Shown: positions 36,564 through 46,493 of the stretch, one piece after another
How the letters are laid out: every line of letters starts with the position of its first letter
Position numbering within the stretch: position 1 is the first letter of the stretch
Origin: Rheinheimera sp. MMS21-TC3
GTDB taxonomy: Bacteria > Pseudomonadota > Gammaproteobacteria > Enterobacterales > Alteromonadaceae
NCBI RefSeq assembly: GCF_032229285.1
Contig: NZ_CP135084.1
Span: 2,852,001 to 2,916,000 of the forward strand
Length of the DNA stretch: 64,000 nucleotides
Direction: 5' to 3'
Notes under the pieces: model-generated
The model's input: the letters and a program-made list of their open reading frames with translations, nothing else
What the model was told of the DNA's origin: nothing
Database searches by the model: none
Program-made: the position numbers and the translations under genes

Positions 36564-37784
36564 TTAGGCCAAGCGGATCTGCGCTAAAAACGACTCACCA
36601 TATTGCATAGGCTCTAATTTAAAATAATCAGCCAAAGTTTGGCCTATATCCGCAAAGCTATTACGCTTACCTAAGTTAACCCCTTGCATACCCGGCTGAT
36701 ATACCAATACAGGAATATACTCACGAGTATGCTCAGTACCTGGCCAAGTAGGATCACAACCATGATCAGCCGTTAAAATAAGTAACGTATCAGCATCACA
36801 AGCAGCGAAAATTTCAGCTAATCGGCCATCAAAGTATTCTAGAGCCTCACCATAGCCAATAGGGTCGCGCCTATGACCATAATTTTGATCAAAATCTACT
36901 AAGTTAGTAAACACTAAGCTGTTATCGGGCTGAGTTGCCATTTGTGCTAGGCTAGTGTCGATTAAAGCCGTTAACCCTGTTGCTTTAATATTTTTGGTTA
37001 TTCCTTGGTGAGCATAAATATCGGCAATTTTGCCAATAGCTATTACCTGACCGCCGGCTTGAGTTAGCTTATCTAAAACTGTTGGCGCAGGTGGTAATAC
37101 CGAAAAGTCGCGACGATTACCTGTCCGTGCATAATTAGTTGCGGCATCACCTAAGAATGGCCGAGCTATCACCCGACCTATATTATATTTATCTAATAAT
37201 TCACGAGCAATTAAACAAAAATCTAATAACCGCTGCAATCCAAAATGGGTTTCATGGGCTGCAACCTGAAATACACTATCAGCAGAGGTATAACATATTG
37301 GCTGGCCTGTTTTAACATGCTCATCACCTAGCTTAACTAAGATATCTGTACCCGAGGCATGACAATTACCTAAAATTCCACTAACGCCAGTTCGCTGGCA
37401 TAGTTCAGCAATAAACTCTGCCGGAAAACTATTGGTTTTGTTTTGAAAATAGCCCCATTCATACAGTACTGGCACTCCCGCTATTTCCCAGTGACCACTA
37501 GGGGTGTCTTTACCGCTACTTAGCTCTTGAGCAAAGCCATAGCCCCCTATTAGCTTGGTTGCCTTAGGAACCTCAGCTTGGTGCCCCGAACTTGCTGCTG
37601 TTGCCGCATCAACTAAACCTAATGAAGTTAAATTAGGTAACACTAGCTGCCGCCCCTTTTGTTTTACAAAGGCCGAGGCAATGCTAGCAAAGGTATTAGC
37701 ACCTACATCATTAAATTTATCAGCATCTGGCGCATAACCGATACCAAAACTGTCTAGCACCAGTATTACTGCTTTAGTAGCCAT
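36564..37784 (-). CDS. deoB: Phosphopentomutase
   Basis: Converts (deoxy)ribose 1-phosphate to the 5-phosphate. The 406-residue protein belongs to the alkaline phosphatase superfamily. Metal ligands are visible in [16 protein letters not shown] near the start and in [19 protein letters not shown], and the phosphorylated threonine lies in the [10 protein letters not shown] segment. It is the first gene of deoB-deoD-gpt. The usual deoC and deoA partners are not in this window. GGAGTAACAGGT precedes the ATG. Confidence 0.97.
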   Translation of the reverse strand: MATKAVILVLDSFGIGYAPDADKFNDVGANTFASIASAFVKQKGRQLVLPNLTSLGLVDAATAASSGHQAEVPKATKLIGGYGFAQELSSGKDTPSGHWEIAGVPVLYEWGYFQNKTNSFPAEFIAELCQRTGVSGILGNCHASGTDILVKLGDEHVKTGQPICYTSADSVFQVAAHETHFGLQRLLDFCLIARELLDKYNIGRVIARPFLGDAATNYARTGNRRDFSVLPPAPTVLDKLTQAGGQVIAIGKIADIYAHQGITKNIKATGLTALIDTSLAQMATQPDNSLVFTNLVDFDQNYGHRRDPIGYGEALEYFDGRLAEIFAACDADTLLILTADHGCDPTWPGTEHTREYIPVLVYQPGMQGVNLGKRNSFADIGQTLADYFKLEPMQYGESFLAQIRLA

Positions 37785-37895
37785 ACCTGTTACTCCAGTG
37801 ATGTTATAGTTTAGATTTACAGCTTAACACAAGAGCTGTAAAAAGCTGCTTCAGCAGCTGCAGCTATTGCATAACGGACTTTATATTTTAAAATG

Positions 37896-37923
37896 AAAAA
37901 GCCCGCTAACCAAGAGCGGGCTT
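37896..37923 (-). terminator. Intrinsic terminator after prolyl oligopeptidase
   Basis: AAGCCCGCT and AGCGGGCTT-type arms around a short loop, followed on the minus strand by five T. It lies 19 bases after the oligopeptidase stop and upstream of deoB. Confidence 0.85.
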
Positions 37924-37941
37924 TAATTCACTTAAGGCACT

Positions 37942-40107
37942 TTATTTTGGCAAAGTTTGATAGCCCATATTATATAAAGTAAAACTAAAAATATCTGCTG
38001 TTTGCTCTATTTGCTTAGACACTGGCGTACCTGCACCATGGCCGGCGTTAGTTTCAATCCTAATCAATTGCGGATTTATACCTCCAGCTTTAGCCTGTAA
38101 TTCTGCAGCAAATTTGAATGAGTGCGCAGGTACTACCCTATCATCATGATCAGCAGTAGTAACTAAAGTGGCAGGATAAGCCACCCCTTGCTGCACATTA
38201 TGTACTGGAGAATAGCCTAGCAAATACTTAAACATCTCACTACTTTGCTCACTAGTACCATAATCATAAGCCCAGCCCGCACCAGCCGTAAAGGTGTGGT
38301 AACGCAACATATCCATTACACCAACAGCCGGCAATGCCACTTTAACTAGCTCTGGCTGCTGAGTCATAACGGCACCTACCAATAAGCCACCGTTAGAGCC
38401 ACCACGAATAGCGAGTTTCTCTGCTGACGTATAGCCTTTATTTTGTAAATATTTAGCAGCAGCAATAAAGTCATCAAATACATTTTGTTTTTGCATTAAA
38501 GTGCCGGCTTTATGCCAGGCTTTACCATATTCTCCACCACCACGAAGGTTAGGCACAGCATAAATACCGCCTAACTCCATCCATACCGCATTAGATACAC
38601 TAAAGCCTGGGGTTAAACTGACATTAAAACCACCATAACCATATAAAATAGTCGGGTTAGAGCCATCAAGCTTTAAGCCTTTTTTATAGTTAATCATCAT
38701 CGGCACTTTAGTACCGTCTTTTGAGGTATAAAAGACTTGCTCTGAGACATATTGCTGACTATCAAACTTAGCTGCCGATTGATAATAAACTTCAGACTCA
38801 CCACTGCTTGGTGCAAAGCTATAAATAGTAGGTGCGGTAGTGTAATTGCTAAAAGAATAATACAGAGTATCGTCTTGTTTCTTGCCACCAAAACCAGACA
38901 CAGTACCTAAGTTTGGCAGTTGAATATCACGAACTAGCTTACCGTTATAATCATACTGTTGGACTTTAGATAATGCATCTACCATATAGTTAGCAAAAAT
39001 ATAGCCTGCACCAATATTGGCACTTAATACATGCTCGGTGTGGGGAATAACATCTTGCCAATGCTCTGCTGTTGGGTTAGATACATCAACTTTTACCACT
39101 TTTTTATTGGGAGCATTTAAATTTGTCACTAAAAATAAAGTGCTACCTTGGCTATCCAATAGATTAGTATCAGAATTAGTATGATCTAAAATTGTCACTA
39201 GCTCACTATTTGGCTTTGTTAAATCTTTAACAAACAACTTATTGCCTGAGGTAGAAACGGCTGCAGAAATTAATAAATAACGAGCATCATCAGTAACAGT
39301 AGCACCAACATAGCGATGTTTTTGATCCGCCTTAGCACCAAATACCACTTTATCTTGCTGCTGAGAAGTGCCTAATTGATGATAATATAATTTATGCTGA
39401 TCAGTTTTAGCAGATAACTCACTACCATCTGGTTTATCGTAACTTGAATAGTAAAAACCTTCGTTACCCACCCAACTAATACCACTAAATTTTATATCAA
39501 CTAATACTGGCTCAAGTTGTTGTTTAGTCTCGGCATCAATAATAATCACTTTGCGCCAGTCGCTGCCACCTTCTGAAATAGCATAAGCTGCCTTAGAACC
39601 GTCTTTAGAAAACGTGACACCGGCTAAAGAAGTAGTGCCATCACTGCTAAAACTATTAGGATCTAAAAACACTTCACTACTACCGTCTTCCAGCAAGCGA
39701 TATAATACGTACTGATTTTGTAAACCATCATTTTTATAATAATAGGTATAGTTACCTTCCTTAAAAGGCGCGCCTACTTTTTCATAGTTCCACGATTCAG
39801 TCAGTTTTTGTTTAATAGTGTCACGATAAGCGATACCGTCTAAATAATTAAATGTCACCTTATTTTGAGCTTTAACCCAAGCTTCTGTTTCAGCACTGCG
39901 ATCATCTTCTAACCAACGATAAGGATCGGCTACTTTTTGGCCAAAATAACTATCTACCACTGCACCTTTGGCTGTTGTCGGATAATGTATTGCTGTAGTG
40001 GTATTTGGCATAGTTGCTGTAGTTTGGCTTAAAGTAGGGTTTATGTTATCGGCACTGCTACAAGCAGTTATTAACGATACGGCTAAAATACTAAGGGCAT
40101 ACTTCAT
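37942..40107 (-). CDS. Prolyl oligopeptidase family lipoprotein (S9A)
   Basis: A 721-residue serine peptidase that cuts short peptides after proline. A lipoprotein-type signal ends in ITAC at residue 16, so it is probably membrane-anchored facing the periplasm. The N-terminal seven-bladed propeller (about 90-440, with [20 protein letters not shown] and PYRWLEDD at its entry) is followed by the hydrolase domain with S571 in RGGSNGG. Asp in DHDDRVVP and His in TNAGHGAG complete the triad. It is a single gene with its own terminator. Confidence 0.94.
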   Translation of the reverse strand: MKYALSILAVSLITACSSADNINPTLSQTTATMPNTTTAIHYPTTAKGAVVDSYFGQKVADPYRWLEDDRSAETEAWVKAQNKVTFNYLDGIAYRDTIKQKLTESWNYEKVGAPFKEGNYTYYYKNDGLQNQYVLYRLLEDGSSEVFLDPNSFSSDGTTSLAGVTFSKDGSKAAYAISEGGSDWRKVIIIDAETKQQLEPVLVDIKFSGISWVGNEGFYYSSYDKPDGSELSAKTDQHKLYYHQLGTSQQQDKVVFGAKADQKHRYVGATVTDDARYLLISAAVSTSGNKLFVKDLTKPNSELVTILDHTNSDTNLLDSQGSTLFLVTNLNAPNKKVVKVDVSNPTAEHWQDVIPHTEHVLSANIGAGYIFANYMVDALSKVQQYDYNGKLVRDIQLPNLGTVSGFGGKKQDDTLYYSFSNYTTAPTIYSFAPSSGESEVYYQSAAKFDSQQYVSEQVFYTSKDGTKVPMMINYKKGLKLDGSNPTILYGYGGFNVSLTPGFSVSNAVWMELGGIYAVPNLRGGGEYGKAWHKAGTLMQKQNVFDDFIAAAKYLQNKGYTSAEKLAIRGGSNGGLLVGAVMTQQPELVKVALPAVGVMDMLRYHTFTAGAGWAYDYGTSEQSSEMFKYLLGYSPVHNVQQGVAYPATLVTTADHDDRVVPAHSFKFAAELQAKAGGINPQLIRIETNAGHGAGTPVSKQIEQTADIFSFTLYNMGYQTLPK

Positions 40108-40235
40108 AAATATGGGTCCAATCTAAGGTTGAAATAATATCGCCTCAGCTTAGCAAAGAAGTTTAAGTTTGCCTATTACCATTTGCCTTACACTAGTGGC
40201 TATTCGCAGTATAAAAAGGGGGGTTAATCGGCTAA

Positions 40236-40263
40236 AACAACAAAACCAGCCTAAGCTGGTTTT
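40236..40263 (-). terminator. Terminator of the tRNA operon
   Basis: Nine-base arms AAAACCAGC (40242-40250) and GCTGGTTTT (40255-40263) with a 4-base loop. On the minus strand a TTTTGTTGTTTT tract follows. It starts 13 bases after the last tRNA. Confidence 0.85.
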
Positions 40264-40275
40264 GTTGTTTATAGA

Positions 40276-40351
40276 TGGTGCCTCGACCCGGAATCGAACC
40301 AGGGACACGAGGATTTTCAATCCTCTGCTCTACCGACTGAGCTATCGAGGC
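40276..40351 (-). tRNA. tRNA-Phe (GAA), copy 1
   Basis: A 76-base cloverleaf with encoded CCA. The acceptor stem GCCTCGA pairs perfectly with TCGAGGC. The D arm is AGCTCAGTCGGTAGAGC, the anticodon loop TTGAAAA gives GAA, and the T loop is GGTTCGATTCC. The body is identical to copy 2 apart from two compensated base pairs in the acceptor stem. It is the last gene of the array. Confidence 0.97.
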
Positions 40352-40398
40352 ACATAAACTGTGCTAATTACAACTAATTTAGTAGTAATTATAAATAA

Positions 40399-40474
<76 letters not shown>

Positions 40475-40507
40475 TATGACTATTACATCATTTTGTATAA
40501 TGCTGTA

Positions 40508-40537
40508 TTATTTAAACAGATTAAACTGTTTAAATAA
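40508..40537. repeat. Perfect 12-bp inverted repeat in the tRNA-Phe/tRNA-Thr spacer
   Basis: TTATTTAAACAG (40508-40519), loop ATTAAA, and the exact complement CTGTTTAAATAA (40526-40537). Outside it TGCT (40501-40504) can pair with AGCA (40538-40541). It lies inside the polycistronic tRNA precursor, so it should form an AT-rich RNA hairpin between mature tRNAs, possibly guiding processing. Confidence 0.75.
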
Positions 40538-40558
40538 AGCAGGCACCACATAAATTAA

Positions 40559-40634
40559 TGGTGCCCAGACCCGGAATCGAACCAGGGACACGAGGATTTT
40601 CAATCCTCTGCTCTACCGACTGAGCTATCTGGGC
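40559..40634 (-). tRNA. tRNA-Phe (GAA), copy 2
   Basis: A 76-base cloverleaf with encoded CCA. The acceptor GCCCAGA pairs with TCTGGGC, closer to the E. coli tRNA-Phe acceptor than copy 1. The anticodon loop TTGAAAA gives GAA. It is promoter-proximal in the Phe-Thr-Phe array. Confidence 0.97.
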
Positions 40635-40646
40635 AGCGCGGGTCGT

Positions 40647-40675
40647 ATTAAACGGATTTTAGACAGTTAAGTCAA
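40647..40675 (-). promoter_or_regulatory. Promoter of the tRNA Phe-Thr-Phe operon
   Basis: On the minus strand TTGACT (-35) and TTTAAT (-10) are separated by 17 bases, followed by the GC-rich discriminator ACGACCCGCGC. The start site would lie a few bases before the first tRNA. This is the arrangement of stable-RNA promoters. Confidence 0.8.
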
Positions 40676-40834
40676 CAGATATTTTCTTAAGACGATACTG
40701 TTAGCTTATTAGTTGAACAAAAACCGCTATTAAGTTAGTTTCTGTACAATCAACTATGCAACTTTTTAAAAGTTGTTAAAATACGCCTATTCGAACAAGA
40801 CTGCTTTAATTAAGCTGCATAAATTGGAACTATA

Positions 40835-43597
40835 ATGAAAAACCCTTCATTTAGTCGACCTATTTTTAAATGGTTGGCCTTACTGTCAGTGATTACTTTA
40901 TGTGTACAAGCCGGTTTATTTTACTTTTTGAATATGCCAGATCCAGAGCAAAATAATAACAGCTTAGTCCGGCTCGAAGCTGAAAGTAAAATGCTGACTA
41001 AAGTGTTACAACCGCTATTAATACAAAAAGATAGCCAACAAACAGAGCAAATATTGCTACAAACCCGTAATGGCGATCGAAATCGTGCTTTGTATTTATA
41101 CCAGCGCACTAAAGCAGCTAACGCAGAACTAATACATAATACCAGTAATGTTCAAGGCTACACCCCGCAACCAGAGTGGAAGAATCAAGTTCAGCAATAT
41201 GACAACTATCTAATCTCCAACCAAATAATAAATCTGGATCCAGAACGTCAGGCTTTACTGATTTATGTCCTGCAGACTACAGCACCTTCGCAATTACCAG
41301 TGTTCATAATGTTTGCTGTATCAATATTACTAGCCTTAACCTTAAGCTTTTTTATAGCGCGCCGTATTGCTAACTTTTTTAAACGTCGTTTATCGCCCTT
41401 AGTTACTGGGACACGTCAAGCATTAGACAAAGAGCAGTTTCAAGGAAGTGTAGAAAGTGGCGTTGAAGATGACTATGGTATTTTGGGTGGTTATATTAAT
41501 AAGTTATTTCGTAAGATTGAATTAGCTCATTTAGAACTAGCCGAATCTGAAGCCAACATAGCTAACTTACAACAAGAAGTAGAACAACAAATTAAACAGC
41601 GCACAGAAGCCTTAGAAACTGCTAAATTAGCTGCAGAAAAAGCCAATGAAGCTAAATCTACCTTCTTAGCCACCATGAGCCATGAAATTCGCACGCCAAT
41701 GAATGGCATTATTGGCACTGTAGATTTACTACGAAAAACCCAGTTAACTACCTCACAGTTTCGCATGTCTGATACGGTAAGAGAGTCGTCTTTTTCACTA
41801 CTGCGTATTTTAGATGACATTCTTGATTTCTCTAAAATAGAGGCCGGTAAATTAGAACTTGAAACCATACCGCTATCTTTAGTAGAAACCATTGAAGCTG
41901 TAGGGCGTATCCTAGTGTCAGTGGCGCATCAACGTCAAATTGATTTAAAGCTATTTATTGATCCCAAGATCCCTGATGGGTTAATTGGTGATCCCGTCCG
42001 GTTAAGGCAAATACTGTATAACCTAGCCGGTAATGCCATTAAATTTACTAACACTACTAGTGAAAAAACCGGCTTAGTATTAATTAAAGTCCAGTTACTA
42101 GAAGAAAATCTCGATTTTAGCCAAATTCAATTTAGTATTATTGATAATGGCCGCGGCATGACACAGCGCCAGCTAAACTATGTGTTTCAACCCTTTAGCC
42201 AAGCAGAAGGCTCCATCACCCGTAAATTCGGCGGCACTGGCTTAGGCTTATCAATCTGTCAGCGTTTAGTCACCTTAATGTATGGTGATATTAATGCCAC
42301 TAGTGAAGTAGATAAAGGTACTGAATTCCGAGTCCGCATTCCGATGCGCCGTTCAGATGAATTACAATATGTGAATAAAAACTTACTAGCAGATATCCAT
42401 ATTTGTTTCTTTACAACAGATAGCAATAACCGCCAACATATCGAACAATATTTAAGCTATGCTGGTGCAGAGCTGGATTGTGTTGATAATGTTAATGCAT
42501 TAAAAAAACGGACAACAACCCAGAAATTGCTACCACCCAAGCAAGCGGCTGTGTGGGTGTTAGATGCCACCTACGAGCAAATTTCACAAGAAGAAGTTGA
42601 ATTACTGCAACAATCTTCAACTATGAATCAAGTACAGTTTGTTGTCATCACAAACCAAGTTGAGCTATCTGAGCAAAGCAATGACCGTGTGTATTATTTA
42701 CATAGTGCGCCCATTTGCCGCAGCCATTTATATGACGCCATTTTAATTGCCGCAAAACGTAAAGCTAAACCTATTTATCATAATACTAATTTAGAAACTG
42801 TTAAAAAAGTACCATCAATAAGCGAGGCTAAAAAGCAACGGCGTTTAATATTATTAGCTGAAGACAACTTAATGAACCAACGCGTTATCGTGGAACAGCT
42901 TAATGCTTTAGGCTACGCCGTAGAAGTTGCCGATGATGGCGCTATAGCATTAGAAATGTGGCGACGCTATCAATATCCTCTCATTTTAACCGACCTACAT
43001 ATGCCTAATATGAGTGGTTATGATTTAGTCACAGCTATTAGAAAAGAAAGCTTAAACCTAAGTGAGAGCGCGGAGTTTACTCGAGTAATAGCGGTTACTG
43101 CTAATGCCCTTAAAGGGGAAGAGCAAAAATGTTTAAGCATAGGTATGGATGGCTACATTACCAAGCCATTAGAGCTAGCCACCTTAGAAACTATGATGGC
43201 ACGCTGGCTACCACACAGTGATGAAAGTACAATCGCAGCTATTAATAAAGCTAAAGATACAACTCCATCGCCTATTTGCTTTACTACAATAGCCAATTAT
43301 TTAGGCAATGACCCACAAAAGCATGAAGAACATTTAAACTTTTTTGTCAAAAATACAGCAGAGTTATTTCAGCAGTTAGAACAAAGCTCCCAGCAACAAG
43401 ACAGAAGCTTAGTGCGCTCTGTTGCCCATCAGTTAAAATCATCAGCAAAAAGCATGGGCGCTTTAAGTCTCACCGACCAAGCTTTAAAGTTAGAAAAAGC
43501 CGCTGAACAAAGTGATTGGGTTGTTATAAATGAATACATTCGTATTTTAGAGCAGAAATATCAAGAGGTAGTCAGCTACGTGCAACAGCGCTATTAA
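40835..43597 (+). CDS. Hybrid sensor histidine kinase with receiver and HPt domains
   Basis: A 920-residue membrane kinase. Two membrane helices (about 12-32 and 155-175) enclose a periplasmic sensor of about 120 residues that I do not recognise. A coiled coil (about 225-275) leads to HisKA with the phospho-accepting H283 in [10 protein letters not shown], then HATPase with an N box near 390-405, DNGRGM and [10 protein letters not shown] receiver follows with D720 in [11 protein letters not shown], then an HPt domain with H865 in [13 protein letters not shown]. The layout and length resemble BarA, but a clear HAMP is not seen and no response regulator is adjacent. Confidence 0.93.
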   Translation: MKNPSFSRPIFKWLALLSVITLCVQAGLFYFLNMPDPEQNNNSLVRLEAESKMLTKVLQPLLIQKDSQQTEQILLQTRNGDRNRALYLYQRTKAANAELIHNTSNVQGYTPQPEWKNQVQQYDNYLISNQIINLDPERQALLIYVLQTTAPSQLPVFIMFAVSILLALTLSFFIARRIANFFKRRLSPLVTGTRQALDKEQFQGSVESGVEDDYGILGGYINKLFRKIELAHLELAESEANIANLQQEVEQQIKQRTEALETAKLAAEKANEAKSTFLATMSHEIRTPMNGIIGTVDLLRKTQLTTSQFRMSDTVRESSFSLLRILDDILDFSKIEAGKLELETIPLSLVETIEAVGRILVSVAHQRQIDLKLFIDPKIPDGLIGDPVRLRQILYNLAGNAIKFTNTTSEKTGLVLIKVQLLEENLDFSQIQFSIIDNGRGMTQRQLNYVFQPFSQAEGSITRKFGGTGLGLSICQRLVTLMYGDINATSEVDKGTEFRVRIPMRRSDELQYVNKNLLADIHICFFTTDSNNRQHIEQYLSYAGAELDCVDNVNALKKRTTTQKLLPPKQAAVWVLDATYEQISQEEVELLQQSSTMNQVQFVVITNQVELSEQSNDRVYYLHSAPICRSHLYDAILIAAKRKAKPIYHNTNLETVKKVPSISEAKKQRRLILLAEDNLMNQRVIVEQLNALGYAVEVADDGAIALEMWRRYQYPLILTDLHMPNMSGYDLVTAIRKESLNLSESAEFTRVIAVTANALKGEEQKCLSIGMDGYITKPLELATLETMMARWLPHSDESTIAAINKAKDTTPSPICFTTIANYLGNDPQKHEEHLNFFVKNTAELFQQLEQSSQQQDRSLVRSVAHQLKSSAKSMGALSLTDQALKLEKAAEQSDWVVINEYIRILEQKYQEVVSYVQQRY

Positions 43598-43627
43598 CGC
43601 TAACAAGCTTATATATTTTTTGAGAAC

Positions 43628-43655
43628 AAAAAAGCAGCTTTACGCTGCTTTTTTT
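43628..43655. terminator. Bidirectional terminator between the hybrid kinase and aceA
   Basis: AAAAAAGCAGC and GCTGCTTTTTT arms around a 5-base loop, with T-tracts on both strands. It can serve both converging genes. Confidence 0.88.
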
Positions 43656-43670
43656 CAGTTTGTTAAGCTC

Positions 43671-45266
43671 CTAAAACTGGTTCATAGTGTTGTCTTTGCC
43701 ACCTGCTTTAAGCGCAGCCTCACCGGAGAAGTACTCTTTATGGTCATCACCTACGTCTGAACCTGACATATTTTGATGTTTTACACAGGCTATGTTTTGC
43801 CGGATCTCTTTACGCTGAACCCCCTCCACATAGCCCAGCATACCGGCATCACCAAAGTAGTCTTTAGCTAGATTGTCAGTCGATAACGCTGCAGTGTGGT
43901 AAGTAGGTAAAGTAATTAAATGATGGAAGATACCGGCTTCTCTTGCCGCGTCGGCTTGGAAAGATTGAATACGCGCATCTGCCTCTTTACCCAAAGCGGT
44001 ATCGTCATACTCTACATTCATTAGTTTAGCACGATCATAAGCAGAAACATCTTGACCAGCCTGCTGCCAAGTATCAAATACTTGTTGACGGAAATTTAAG
44101 GTCCAGTTAAAAGAAGGGCTATTGTTATAAACTAATTTGGCATTTGGCACCACTTGACGAATACGGTTAACCATATCAGCAATTTGGCCAACATGGGGCT
44201 TTTCTGTTTCTATCCATAATAAATCGGCACCATGCTGTAATGAGGTAATACAATCTAGCACCACACGGTCAACGCCAGTATTAGGTTTAAACTGAAATAA
44301 ACCACTAGCTAGGCGTTTGGGTTTTAATAATTTACCCTTGGCTTTAACCACTACATCGCCATTAGCAATATCGTCAGCACCGCTAATTACATCACCATCT
44401 AAAAAGCTATTATACAAATCACCTAAATCACCAGGCTGTTTAGTTACGGCAATTTGTTTAGTTAAACCTGCGCCTAACGAATCGGTTCTAGCCACTATAA
44501 TGCCATTATCAACCCCTAATTCTAAGAAGGCATAACGTACAGCATTAATTTTGGCGATAAAATCAGCATGAGGCACTGTTACTTTACCGTCTTGGTGGCC
44601 ACATTGTTTTTCATCTGATACTTGGTTTTCAATTTGAATAGCACAAGCGCCGGCTTCAATCATTTTTTTGGCTAATAAGTAAGTTGCTTCTTCATTACCA
44701 AAGCCAGCATCTATATCGGCAATAATAGGCACTACATGGCTTTCAAAATGATCAATTTGATGCTGTATAGCTGCTATTTTTTGATTGTTATTAGCAGAAC
44801 GCGCATCATCTAACTGGCGGAATAAACCAGCTAATTCTCGCGCATCTGCTTGTTTTAAAAAAGTATATAACTCTGCAATTAGTGCTGGCACAGCGGTTTT
44901 TTCATGCATGGATTGATCGGGTAAAGGCCCAAAGTCTGAGCGTAAAGCGGCTATCATCCAGCCTGACAAGTACAAATATTTCTTTTTAGTACTGCCAAAA
45001 TGTTTTTTGATAGCAATCAACTTCTGCTGGCCAATAAAACCATGCCAGCAACCTAATGATTGGGTATAAGCGCTAGTATCTGTATCATAAGCCGCCATAT
45101 CAGCACGCATTATGTCTGCAGTATAACGAGCAATATCTAACCCAGTATGAAATCGGTTTTGGGTCTGCATTCTTGCAGCAGACTCAGGATTAATAGCTGA
45201 CCAAGCGGCGCCACTCTGCTGACGTAACTCGGTTAGTTTTAGTATGGCATCTTGGTATGCTGACAT
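43671..45266 (-). CDS. aceA: Isocitrate lyase
   Basis: Splits isocitrate into succinate and glyoxylate, the entry to the glyoxylate shunt needed for growth on acetate and fatty acids. The 531-residue form is the longer Pseudomonas-type AceA, not the 434-residue E. coli type. The active-site cysteine C222 lies in the signature KQCGHQDGK. ADIDAGFGNEEATYLLAKKM binds metal, and the NNSPSFNW motif is present near the C-terminus. It is transcribed away from the adjacent LysR-type gene, with candidate operators in the 204-base gap. Confidence 0.96.
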   Translation of the reverse strand: MSAYQDAILKLTELRQQSGAAWSAINPESAARMQTQNRFHTGLDIARYTADIMRADMAAYDTDTSAYTQSLGCWHGFIGQQKLIAIKKHFGSTKKKYLYLSGWMIAALRSDFGPLPDQSMHEKTAVPALIAELYTFLKQADARELAGLFRQLDDARSANNNQKIAAIQHQIDHFESHVVPIIADIDAGFGNEEATYLLAKKMIEAGACAIQIENQVSDEKQCGHQDGKVTVPHADFIAKINAVRYAFLELGVDNGIIVARTDSLGAGLTKQIAVTKQPGDLGDLYNSFLDGDVISGADDIANGDVVVKAKGKLLKPKRLASGLFQFKPNTGVDRVVLDCITSLQHGADLLWIETEKPHVGQIADMVNRIRQVVPNAKLVYNNSPSFNWTLNFRQQVFDTWQQAGQDVSAYDRAKLMNVEYDDTALGKEADARIQSFQADAAREAGIFHHLITLPTYHTAALSTDNLAKDYFGDAGMLGYVEGVQRKEIRQNIACVKHQNMSGSDVGDDHKEYFSGEAALKAGGKDNTMNQF

Positions 45267-45343
45267 GCTTGCTTCCTCTTATTGCTGTTATATGGCAGGC
45301 AACCCTTTACCTGTTGTTTAATACTATAGGTGGCTAAGCTTAA

Positions 45344-45386
45344 ATTCATAAAGCTAATTACAATGATGCTTAACATTCATAAAACT
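45344..45386. promoter_or_regulatory. Twelve-base direct repeats upstream of aceA, candidate LysR-type sites
   Basis: ATTCATAAAGCT (45344-45355) and ATTCATAAAACT (45375-45386) differ at one base and are 31 bases apart, about three helical turns. Read toward aceA, the proximal copy covers a weak -35 (TTTATG), 18 bases before a -10 TATAGT. Position and phasing suit activator binding by the adjacent LysR-type protein. Confidence 0.45.
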
Positions 45387-45401
45387 TATGATAAAAGTTT
45401 C

Positions 45402-45432
45402 TTGACGCTGTATAGGCCTTCTAGCCTATAAT
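45402..45432 (+). promoter_or_regulatory. Promoter of the LysR-type gene with overlapping inverted repeat
   Basis: TTGACG (45402-45407) and TATAAT (45427-45432) are 19 bases apart, a long spacer. A perfect inverted repeat TATAGGC (45411-45417) and GCCTATA (45424-45430) fills the spacer and overlaps the -10, suggesting a repressor or autoregulatory site. Confidence 0.5.
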
Positions 45433-45470
45433 TCATTACAGTTATATTGTGATAGTGAGTCATAGATAAA

Positions 45471-46412
45471 ATGAATATTAAGAAAATGGATCTAAACCTA
45501 TTAGTCTATTTAGATGTATTGTTGCGTGAAAAGAATGTGACCCGAGCAGCAGGACAGCTTAATATTACTCAACCGGCCATGAGTAATGGTTTAAAAAGAT
45601 TACGTGACTTATTAAACGACCCTATATTAGTTCGAACATCTGAAGGTATGGTACCAACAGAACGGGCACGAGAATTAGCCCCTGTTATTCGTGGCGTTTT
45701 GTTAACTTTAGAAGAAACCCTACAACCTAATAAAGACTTTGAACCTGAACTAAGCCAACGGGTATTTAGGATCATGGCGAGTGATTATGCTGCTTCTACA
45801 CTGATCCCAGCATTATTAAAAAAAATGCGAGTGCTTGCGCCTAATACCAGTCTAGATATTATGACGCCCTCTGATGTTAACTTTCATGATGTTGAAAACG
45901 GTAAAGTAGATATGGCAATTAATCGCTTTGATCAACTGCCACAATCTTTTCATCAAAAAACTGTTTGGCGAGATAGCTTTTCCTGTCTTATTAGTGCCAA
46001 AAATCCCATTCTAGCCCACTTTAATCTAGACACTTACTTAAAAGCACAACACATTTGGGTAAGTAAAACTGGCTTTGGCGTTGGTGTGGGGATGGATCCT
46101 AAAGATGTGCAAAAGCTTGGCTGGGTTGATGAAGCTTTAACCCATTTAGGTAAGCAACGGAAAATATCTGTATTTACTCGTAATTATCATGTCGCTATGC
46201 ATTTATCGGTAGGTATGGATTTAATAGCTACTTTACCAACAAGAGCAGCCCGCTTATATGAAAATGATAGTACTATGGCAATTATGGACCCACCTTTTGC
46301 TATTCCAGCTATTGAACTAAAAATGATTTGGAGTCCGTTATTACACCAAGATGCGAGCCATATATGGTTTAGACGATTAATAACTGAAGTAGCAGATGAA
46401 TTAAAAAATTAA
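45471..46412 (+). CDS. LysR family transcriptional regulator, likely of glyoxylate shunt genes
   Basis: A 313-residue LysR-type regulator. The N-terminal winged helix is plain: MDLNLLVYLDVLLREKNVTR, then AAGQLNITQPAMSNGLKRLR. The C-terminal ligand-binding domain runs from about 95 (FRIMASDYAAS) to the end. It lies between aceA (divergent) and aceB (convergent), which strongly suggests that it controls one or both. The effector is unknown. In E. coli the shunt is controlled by IclR and AraC-independent means, so a LysR-type local regulator would be a different solution. Confidence 0.9.
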   Translation: MNIKKMDLNLLVYLDVLLREKNVTRAAGQLNITQPAMSNGLKRLRDLLNDPILVRTSEGMVPTERARELAPVIRGVLLTLEETLQPNKDFEPELSQRVFRIMASDYAASTLIPALLKKMRVLAPNTSLDIMTPSDVNFHDVENGKVDMAINRFDQLPQSFHQKTVWRDSFSCLISAKNPILAHFNLDTYLKAQHIWVSKTGFGVGVGMDPKDVQKLGWVDEALTHLGKQRKISVFTRNYHVAMHLSVGMDLIATLPTRAARLYENDSTMAIMDPPFAIPAIELKMIWSPLLHQDASHIWFRRLITEVADELKN

Positions 46413-46493
46413 CTAGACGTAAATAAGCCACTACCCCTCTCTACTTTAGCGCAGTTAGAGATAGCGGCTTACGCTAGTTGAGTCGACTTATAG

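Noticed and set aside
41527..41892. Minus-strand 121-codon open frame
   Set aside because: Inside the kinase core (HisKA region) on the opposite strand; Ser/Cys-rich shadow composition.
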